Assembly: GCA_019054805.1 (NCBI GenBank)
Contig: JAHQIY010000015.1
Location: 318,001 to 382,000 of the forward strand
From: Brachionus manjavacas
Lineage: Eukaryota; Rotifera; Eurotatoria; Ploima; Brachionidae
Reading direction: 5' to 3'
DNA length: 64,000 bases
Positions within the stretch are counted from its first letter, which is position 1. Every line of letters begins with the position of its first letter. Made by a program: the position numbers and the translations under genes. The notes under the pieces are model-generated. The model ran no database searches, was not told the origin of the DNA, and saw only the letters and a list, made by a program, of their open reading frames with translations. Below are positions 56,933 to 64,000 of the stretch, piece after piece.

Positions 56933-57907
56933 ATGCAAAGTTATCACATAAAAAGCGAACTGAACGTTCTAGTCAATTCGACGAATAGCAAGCTGGAGCC
57001 AGAGGCACCCTATTGCCGCAAAAAACTCGACTTTCAAACAATGAGCGAGAAAAAGAGCGCCGACTCGATCCAGTCCTATGAGCTGACCGCGACAAGCTTT
57101 AAAAAGACCCACTTTGCCAAGGCTCCGTCGAACTCGAAGCGAAACGCTCGCGAGCGCCGCCGCGTCAGGACCATAAACGACTATTTCGCGCAGCTACAAA
57201 AATATCTGCCTCATACCAAGCCGGCAGCGAACGGCTCCTGTCTCCAGTCGGCCAAAAAAATGAGCAAAGTTGAAACCCTAAAAGCAGCCATCGAGTACAT
57301 AGAATATCTGCTCAAGTTCGCTCCAGCCAATTCTCAACAATTGTTTCAGCTGAGCAAGAGTGGCTCGTCTCCTTCGTCGCTCATGTCATCTCCCGCTTCG
57401 TCTGTGTGCTCGAACAGCACCCAAATTCTGGCCGATAAGTTCAAGACCACATTGAGCAAGGCTTGTTCGTCGCCGAGCAAAGCGGCGCCCAGCTCTCCAT
57501 CCACCATCCAGAACACTTCGGCGTGCTCCACTCCCAAATCAAACTGTGCCGAGTCCGTGTACGCCGCCTCTCATCTACAACAATACCAAAACTCCTATCC
57601 ACCCAGCTACTACAACTACACAGAGTGCAATTATTACAACACTAATTACTATTACAACAATCAAGCATATGGCGCATACCCGGAAAACTACGAGAACAGC
57701 AGCTCGTTCAATGGTTACTATCCGAATGAAGTCGGCGGCACAGCTCAAATTAATATTCAAATGTCGCCTGTTAATAAGTCAAATATGTCGTCTTGTTCGT
57801 CGTCGTCGTTGTCGTCGACTGCAGGCTCAAATTTCTACCACTATAACAATAATGACGTCAAGGCTGAATACTACTTGAATGAGTGCGAGTCGGGCCTTAA
57901 TATTTGA
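56933..57907 (+). CDS. Achaete-scute-like bHLH transcription factor
   Basis: Class A bHLH regulator, by family a proneural or neural-specification factor that binds E-boxes as a heterodimer with E-proteins. A single exon of 324 aa. The bHLH is residues 69-128. The basic region is KRNARERRRVRTINDYF; helix 1 is followed by an unusually long loop (TKPAANGSCLQSAKK); helix 2 is MSKVETLKAAIEYIEYL, which is the achaete-scute signature. After the domain come a Ser/Pro-rich part and a Tyr/Asn-rich segment (about 215-265). The gene is far more GC-rich than the window. Poly-Ser and N/Y repeats create several shadow frames. It is intronless in its coding part. ASCL1/2-like or ASCL3/4-like identity cannot be settled by eye. 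Confidence 0.9.
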   Translation: MQSYHIKSELNVLVNSTNSKLEPEAPYCRKKLDFQTMSEKKSADSIQSYELTATSFKKTHFAKAPSNSKRNARERRRVRTINDYFAQLQKYLPHTKPAANGSCLQSAKKMSKVETLKAAIEYIEYLLKFAPANSQQLFQLSKSGSSPSSLMSSPASSVCSNSTQILADKFKTTLSKACSSPSKAAPSSPSTIQNTSACSTPKSNCAESVYAASHLQQYQNSYPPSYYNYTECNYYNTNYYYNNQAYGAYPENYENSSSFNGYYPNEVGGTAQINIQMSPVNKSNMSSCSSSSLSSTAGSNFYHYNNNDVKAEYYLNECESGLNI

Positions 57908-58369
57908 AATTGTTTTTTTTTTTCTTTTGTGTACAAATATGTGATTTTTTTTTCTAATGACTATTTAATGCCGATTAAATTATTATTTTTCTTAAATTAA
58001 ATTCTTAAATTAATTAAATATTTTTAAAAATAAATCTTAAAATTAGTTTTTAGCTTGTTAATTATGCTTAGGATGCGAGAATCTCTGGCTGCTTCAATTC
58101 GAGGTCAAATGACATAAAAAAATTTTCAAGTTTTTGGTTTCGGACCTCGTGACTCAACAAAGTCTTGTTTATATCTTTATTGTTTTAATACGAAAATTTC
58201 TAGTAAGTTCAAAGACACTTGACTTAGTAGACTCAGAAAACGTCCTATCATCTCAAGATACTATATATTATTTTTTAAAAATCGACTTGTAGAAAAATAA
58301 GGCCGTCCTTTTTAATATCCAAACGAATTAAAAATTAAATAAAATTTTTGTAGAGCTATTATTATTTAT
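57908..58369. other. Downstream of the bHLH gene
   Basis: AT-rich; AATAAA-like words near 58028 may serve as the polyadenylation signal. No gene. Confidence 0.4.
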
Positions 58370-59260
58370 TTTATTTTATTTATTTATTTGTTTTCTGTAC
58401 CGAGCTAAAGCTCCTTCAGAATAAATTAAAAATAAAATAAAAAAATAAAATAAAAATAAAATTAAAGTTAATAAAATTAGATAAAAAAAAGAATCAAAAT
58501 AGAGTAAATAAGCTAAAAAAATGAAAGTTGAAAAGACATAAATTGGAAAAGATTGTTACATGTGGCACATGTTTAAATAGTTCAAGTTTCAGGAAAAAAA
58601 GAAGAAATAGTAAGGTAGCAATTACACAATGGAGTTGGGTATTCAATATATCTTGATTCGAAACCTTCTTTGTATTCTTTCACCAGTCTTTCAACCAATG
58701 GAATAGAATGACTCAGTCCTGTCCCAACATATTTCTCACTCAACTCAAAAAGACGATTCGAGACTGTTAGTAAATTTAGTTTATTAAAAGCTTCATGTTG
58801 CACGATGTTGGAGGGAGTATCATATTTTAACTTAAGGATAGATCTTACTGCTGTATTCTGAATTGCTTGAAGTTTTTTGATATTATTTTCTGAAAATGAA
58901 TTTAAGCAAGGAAAAGAAAAGTCTAAAATCGATCCGACTAAAGATTTATATAAATTTCCTAGTGTGTTTTGATTGAGACCCCATTTTTTGTTTGACAATA
59001 TCTTAATAATATTTAGCCTTTTGTTGCAGCGTTCTTTAATTTCGTCTAACAGTATATTAAAGTTTAACTTAGAATCAAATTTAATACCAAGAAACTTGAT
59101 TTCTTTTTGGCTCACTATTCTGTTTCCATAGATTTTTAAGTTTAGATTATCACCCTCTTTTTTGTACCTAGAAAAGACTACTGAACACGAGCTATTGATA
59201 ATGAGCACGTTTTTATAGCTAAAAAAAGAAGTTGTTTTATGTCCTTTTCTTGGCAAGCCT
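58370..59260 (-). mobile_element. LINE family A, 5'-truncated (RT C-terminus + 3' UTR + tail)
   Basis: The best copy of this family here. The minus-strand ORF 59256-58582 (224 aa) has KEIKFLGIKFDSKLNF, then LYKSLVGSILDFSFPCLNSF, KKLQAIQNTAVRSILKL and ends SSFFPET. This is the post-catalytic region of a Jockey/CR1-type reverse transcriptase. A 3' UTR of about 200 bp ends AAGGAGCTTTAGCTCGGTAC and an AAATAAATA-type tail at about 58370. Relatives lie at 8196, 12835, 19890, 55990 and 62400. Confidence 0.85.
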
Positions 59261-59479
59261 TTACAATGATTCTGGCTAATAAAACAAATAAAAAAAACTT
59301 CTCTTTTTTCTGCTTATTCCAGAAACAAAGCTCAAGACGTCGTAAACGTTTTGGAACATGAAATTTTATGACGGAAAAAAATTTTCCTCGCAAAATCAAA
59401 ATAAAAGGATACAAAAAAACAGCAATTTCTTTCTTCTAAGAAAAGGACATAAAAGAATTTTTAAAGACTTCTTTTTATG

Positions 59480-60912
59480 AGGTCGGAAGCAACGAGTAGC
59501 AATAGGACAGCATGCGGTGGACTGAAACCAAGTCACTAGTGGAGACCCTCAGGGCAGTATTCTGGGATCGCTCCTGTTCGTTGTCTTCATCAACGACATG
59601 TCTGATATAGTAAACCACGTCATCACGTCATCATGCTGTTCGCAATCCGTCATGTAAACGACCTGGCATTGCTACAACGGGACCTTGAGTCATTCAATGA
59701 ATGACCTATTACTTGACAGATGCTGTAAAATAATTTCAACACCGAAAAACGCAAAGTAATGGGGTTCAGCAGATCCGGTCAGAACAAGTCCTCGGACATG
59801 GGCCTCTGCATAGATGTGACGAGGTCAGTTATCAATCAAATTAGAACTGAAAACGATCTGGGAGTCACCTTCGCGAGAAATCTCAAATTTTCCACCCAAA
59901 TCAGAGCCCAAACTAATAAGGTCATCTCCATCCTTGGGCAGCTAAGAACGTTCAAATTATAGACCAACTTTTCACAACCTTCACAACGTTATATTACGCA
60001 TATGCCAGACCCCACTTGGAGTGACAAATTGAAGTTTGAGATCAAGATCAAAAGATCAAAATATAAATTGAAAATTTTCTAATAATTTAATAAGAAAAGA
60101 AATAAATTTTTCTCAAAGCAATTACATGTCGTGTCAAGTTTATTCCCATTTTTAATATTTTAAAATTTTAAAATGTCCCTTATGAACGAACTTTAATAAG
60201 TTTAAATATTTTAATTGATTTTAATGAAAACTTATTTTTAAAGACAAAAAAAAAATACTGTTTTAAATTATATAATTTATTTAAGTGGAAAAATAACATT
60301 ATTTAAGTTTGAATGAGTGGATATAAAAGCTATAAATTTGAATTTTTGAATTAACTTAACCTGAATTATTTAAATTGTTGATTGTTTTTGTTAAATAAAT
60401 TAGAGATCGATTATTTTGATGTTAATTTGATAATGAACCATTATTAGACATAACATGTCAAGTAATGTCTAGTATTTATTTCTTAAAAATTATCAAAATC
60501 ATTATATTAATTAAGTTTTAAAATTTTAAATGATCGTTTTGATCTTAAAATTTGATTTTAAACTTCAATTTGCCCTTGGAGTATGCAGCTGTGGTCTGGT
60601 GAATCGTGTCATCAGAAAGTGAAACAGCTAACCCTGCCTGAGACAGTAATCGATGCCTGAACAAGAACAGGCTCGACGCATGGAAGTATCCTGGGAACTC
60701 CGTAGCCCCGGTGTAATTATTCCTCATTGACCACTGGGACAGCAGCGCTGTTTACACTCCAAATGTCCAAGATAGTCACACGCCAACCAATTTTTTATGA
60801 ACACTATTTTTTTCAGGAACACTGTAAAGCAGCTACCATCAGACGGCTTCTTTAGTTAGTAGTTTCTGCAAGCCTGCTTGCTGTAGCTTATTACTATTTA
60901 TTTATTTATTTA
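59480..60912 (+). mobile_element. LINE family B (CR1-like), degenerate, split by a MITE
   Basis: 59535-59620 encodes RT block LGSLLFVVFINDMSDIV after a PQGS-type motif. 59759-59962 encodes MGFSRSGQNKSSD and the region after it. YAYARPHLEY at about 60000 continues with YAAVVW after the MITE at 60023-60574. The end reads KNRLDAWKYPGNSVAP, with a 3' UTR ending GCAAGCCTGCTTGCTGTAGC and a TTTA repeat tail (60890-60912). There are many stops and shifts. The 3' end also occurs at 2581. Confidence 0.85.
60023..60574. mobile_element. MITE, GGCAAATTGAAG family (copy 3, 552 bp) inside a LINE
   Basis: The ends are GACAAATTGAAGTTTGAGAT and AAACTTCAATTTGCC. The 8-bp target duplications are CTTGGAGT (60015-60022 and 60575-60582). 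Removing the element and one duplication restores the LINE frame across PHLEYAAVVW, proving a clean insertion after the LINE arrived. No coding capacity. Confidence 0.95.
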
Positions 60913-61217
60913 AGTTTAAGTTCAAGTCCCATGGACATAATTAAAGAATATATATTGAAAAATAAATTTAAAATTTAAAAAAAGAAAAGAGTAGAATACA
61001 TACACTTAAATGCCTATTTTACAATTGAATAATTATTAGTATAAAAAATAAGCTCATTGTGAATCCATGTAACTTGAATATTTAGTCAATACTCGTAAGA
61101 ATTTAGTAAGAATTTAGCGTAAATTGATACAAATTTATTCATTAATTTGTTTGTTTAACTGTACCAAACGAAAGCTCCCTCGTTATATCCCTATATAATA
61201 GCTGTATCACTGAGTCA
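60913..61217. other. Intergenic with LINE-tail trace
   Basis: TTTGTTTGTTTAACTGTACCAAACGAAAGCTCC at 61148-61180 resembles the 3' end of LINE family A (minus orientation). Nothing else is seen. Confidence 0.45.
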
Positions 61218-61442
61218 TTTTAAGTGGAACCTGGTGTCAAGCAAAGTGGGGCCCTGTCCTCCTTTCTGTTCAATGTCTTTATTGACGGTCACATAGAAGA
61301 ATATATAAAAAAGAGAATTGGTAAAAAAAATAAAATTTTAAAAATCCCAATGATAGTTTCTGGTGATATCATTTTCGTTAGTCTTAATAACTCTCATCTG
61401 CACAAACAACTAAATATTTGTAATATCTTTTATTTAAAATGA
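61218..61442 (+). mobile_element. LINE reverse-transcriptase fragment
   Basis: The frame reads GVKQSGALSSFLFNVFIDGHI, corresponding to the conserved GV-QG--LSP-LFN--I motif ahead of the catalytic YADD of non-LTR reverse transcriptases. The catalytic block itself is decayed (MIVSGDIIFV). It is a short relic without recognisable ends. Confidence 0.75.
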
Positions 61443-62399
61443 AGAATAAAATTTACCTCCAGTAGCTCTCATATTATAGTCTTTGGCGCCTTTAATTCAA
61501 ATCTAATCTGATTTTTACGGCATTGTGAATTTTTAAACAAAGAATAAAAACGAAAATTTTAAATTGAAATAACTTTTTTACTATAAGTCTAAAATTGTTC
61601 TGCAAAATATATCAGCTGATACAAACCTTGTTCCACCCAAATTCAATCTCTGCAAAAACTCTGCAAGTCAAAAAAGCACTAAATGCATTAAAACATCATG
61701 AAAATTAGAATGCAGAGTTATTGCAGAGACTAAATTTAGGTCGTAAAAAGTTTGTTTAGTTTGTTTGTGTTTTTTTGTACAAAACGTACTGTCTATCTCA
61801 ATTTACTTATGTCCTTGAAGCTAATAAATGAACTGAAACCAAAAAATACCTCAATACCCTCAAAAAATAACCTAATTAGATAAATGTTTAAACTAAAACC
61901 AACTTGTCACATCTCTAAAATCCTCAAGATTTAAAAAAAAATTTAATTTTGATTAAACTCTATCTGTTTTCAAAATAATCCTTCGTCAACACGCTAAAAT
62001 TCAACTAGTTCTCATCTCAAATCGCTGGCATTATGACTGATTAACCTTCATCAAAAAACTCTCTTATGATCTAGCTTTACTCTCATAACACTTTAGAGCA
62101 AGTTTTTCAACCAAATTTAAAAATGTTTTTGAATTTAAAAAGTCTTTAAAATGGCATTAATATCAAACAACGGTATTTTTGATTCCATTGAGATCTTTAT
62201 TAACAATATTAGATTCTTTTTTCTAATATAAACTTTTTTTTTTTCAAAATTCTTTTTAAATTTATAGTTCATAAAAGAAGGCAAATTCAATTAATTAAAC
62301 ATTTCTGGTTCTTCATTTTTTTCTTCGCTTTTCAAAAAATCGGACCATGTCTTGACTATTCAACCAATACTCACAATTTATCGATTGATTAGTTATAAA
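61443..62399. other. AT-rich intergenic sequence
   Basis: No gene. 61500-61560 shares a weak motif (GGCATTGTGAATTTTT) with 38-60 at the start of the window, perhaps a repeat family. Confidence 0.4.
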
Positions 62400-62710
62400 T
62401 TTATTTGTTTAACAGATTAAAAATAAAAATCCCAAAGTGCAAGAACAATAACAACTAATGGAACAGAGTGATTCAATCCTGGCCTAACATCTCTAACTGA
62501 GACTGTTAGTAATTTAAAACTATTAAAAGACTCCTAGTTCAATAAATGATCGAACTGCTGAATTTTGAACGACCTGTTTTCTTCCAAGTTTCTGATAATG
62601 AATTTAAACTAGGAAAAGAATAATTTAAAATTTATCTGAATACGGATTTGTAAAGATTTCCAAATATTTACTGTTTTAGACTCTACTTCGTACTTGAGAG
62701 TTATATTAAG
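62400..62710 (-). mobile_element. Strongly decayed LINE family A copy
   Basis: Words such as GAACAGAGTGATTCAATCCTG, GAGACTGTTAGTAA, GAATTTAAACTAGGAAAAGAA and GATTTGTAAAGATTTCC align in order with 58690-58970 of the better copy. Many substitutions and gaps; no frame left. Confidence 0.7.
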
Positions 62711-63069
62711 TCTAATGTAAATAGACACTAAAAATGATAAAATATTTATAAAAGTCCAACAAATAATTTTTTTTTTAAAAATTAACTTTTTGCCCTTTTT
62801 TTTCTTTCTTTATTGAATTGTGCGTATAAAATAAAAACATAAAAATAGAATTTTATTGAAAAAAAGATGGGTCTAAAGTTTTGAAAAAATTCTTTACTTT
62901 TTCTAAATATTTCAAATCCTAGAGAAGAAAAGCGCAAATATACAAAAGATTAAATAAAAACCTTATTTATTTTTTTCAATTTTTAGGTGGATGATAATAT
63001 TTGGACATTTTTGGACATTAATACTGATAATTTAAATTTTATTTTGTTTGATTTTAAATTTTTAAAATA

Positions 63070-63410
63070 GGCAAATTGAAGTTTATGATCAAATGTAAAT
63101 TTCAAATCAAAATTTTTAGTTTTTTATTTAAGTAAAAGGGCATTTTTTATCAATTTTTTAATAATAAATGACTAAACTTTATTTAACATTATTTGTTTTA
63201 AATGTCGATTTTAAATTTGTTTTTTAAGTTTTCAAAAAAAGATTTTAGAAGAGTCAATTAAAGGTCAATTAGATAAAAAAAGGTTTTTTAATTTTAAATT
63301 AAAATAATATACATCTTATGCTTAATTTAAAATAAATAATTTTATCATTAATTAGATTTTAATCAATTAAATTTTGATCATTTGATTATGATCATGAACT
63401 TCAAGTTGCC
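63070..63410. mobile_element. MITE, GGCAAATTGAAG family (copy 4, ~341 bp)
   Basis: The left end is GGCAAATTGAAGTTTATGAT and the right end ATCATGAACTTCAAGTTGCC, giving about 19 bp of imperfect terminal inverted repeat. The flanking 8-mers do not match, so the duplication has decayed or a boundary is off. It represents a diverged subfamily shared with 36735-37363. Confidence 0.75.
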
Positions 63411-63552
63411 TTTTATATTTTGGGATGAAATTTTTTTTTTTTAAATCGTATAATTAAAAAAAAAGACGTGGATTTTTTATAGGTCCCTATTACAAAACGA
63501 AAAAAAGTTCTTTTAAATCGTTTGAGTCTTTTTGTTGAATCTTTAAGAGTTC

Positions 63553-63929
63553 TTATTTGGAATATTTTTCTTTGCTTAGTTTTGCCTGTTCTCGGACAAC
63601 TTGAGCCTGTTTGACACGTTCATAATTTATCAATACTCCAACTTTTTTAATAAGCATTTGATCAGTAAAGATAGAATCGGAAGATTTTTGTTGATTATCT
63701 TGTTTATTCCTGAATGGAATGTTTTTCGTTACAAAAAAAGAATATTCAATAAAATAAAATCTTTAAATTTTTAATTTTTTGCGAGCATTTTAAGATGGCC
63801 ATACAGTTCTGGCCTCAAAATTTTAAGATCAGAACTGAATACGTTCTGAACTTCGTCTACTTTAATATTAATAGTTGTCCAACAGTTTTGAGCCGAGTGG
63901 TCTTTTGCGCATATAAAAATTGTTTTTTT
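63553..63929 (-). CDS. Last two exons of an unrecognised gene (partial)
   Basis: The exons 63929-63805 and 63709-63553 are joined by a 95-bp intron with a GTATGG donor and TTCAG acceptor in matching phase. The first exon reads KDHSAQNCWTTINIKVDEVQ then SSDLKILRPEL; the second reads IFTDQMLIKKVGVLINYERV then a charged end KLSKEKYSK and a stop. I do not recognise the product. Upstream exons would lie beyond the LINE fragment at the window edge. Alternatively this is a chance arrangement. Confidence 0.35.
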
Positions 63930-63947
63930 CTATCAAAATTTTCACGT

Positions 63948-64000
63948 AGTTTATGAAGAAGTCGTTGATGCGGTACCGTATCAAAAGCCTTTGAGAAGTC
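63948..64000 (-). mobile_element. LINE reverse-transcriptase fragment at window edge
   Basis: Minus-strand translation gives DFSKAFDTVPHQRLLHKL, the conserved RT block 3-4 (D-SKAFD-V-H). It is cut by the window end on one side and by loss of homology near 63945 on the other. Confidence 0.8.

Noticed and set aside
57546..57878. 110-aa Thr/Arg-rich ORF overlapping the bHLH gene
   Set aside because: Shadow frame of the Tyr/Asn and Ser repeats of the bHLH protein.

Overview
The window is AT-rich animal nuclear DNA. Genes are split by short introns of about 40-60 bp with GT-AG ends, plus a few long introns filled with repeats. The conserved genes are metazoan-type: a ciliary-style WD40/EF-hand protein, an SGLT-type sodium cotransporter, mitochondrial intermediate peptidase, AKAP17A, mitochondrial ribosomal protein L30, ZDHHC16, the RPA49 subunit of RNA polymerase I and an achaete-scute bHLH. 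Base composition, intron style and gene divergence fit a small invertebrate, and a rotifer such as Brachionus is my best guess. That assignment is inference, not proof.

Layout. 1-2700: repeats, including a complete but internally deleted hAT transposon (1448-2306, 8-bp target-site duplication). 2712-7690 (-): 12-exon WD40/EF-hand gene whose 1.6-kb intron carries a foldback and a LINE tail. 9961-12270 (-): six-exon SGLT-like cotransporter, complete at 684 aa. 12271-16845: decayed LINE, mariner-like and foldback sequence. 16846-18507 (-): unrecognised secreted protein with seven repeats of about 48 aa and a Ser/Thr stalk. 18508-23683: repeats, a decayed exon and a frameshifted AT-hook ORF. 23684-28053 (+): MIPEP, three exons.

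29848-36541 (+): four housekeeping genes on one strand (AKAP17A, MRPL30, ZDHHC16, POLR1E). Two of the gaps are only 174 and 132 bp, and each has a 3' splice acceptor immediately before the downstream start codon. This looks like an operon resolved by spliced-leader trans-splicing and is the most interesting gene-level signal here.

36542-46440: a transposon graveyard with a Ty3/gypsy pol, a minus-strand LINE interrupted by a pogo/Tigger fragment, and a perfect 48-bp inverted repeat. 46470-48032 (-): single-pass membrane protein with one EGF-like domain. 48033-56932: mostly non-coding, with a MITE, tRNA-like sequences, CT/GA microsatellites and LINE tails, probably including regulatory DNA of the next gene. 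56933-57907 (+): achaete-scute-like bHLH, clearly more GC-rich than its surroundings. 57908-64000: LINE fragments of at least three families, a MITE inserted cleanly into a LINE, and the last two exons of an unrecognised minus-strand gene.

A MITE family with ends reading GGCAAATTGAAGTTT and 8-bp target-site duplications recurs at 28439, 49905, 60023, about 36735 and 63070. It is the clearest recently mobile element in the window. Exon coordinates were placed by eye from splice consensus, reading-frame phase and family homology.
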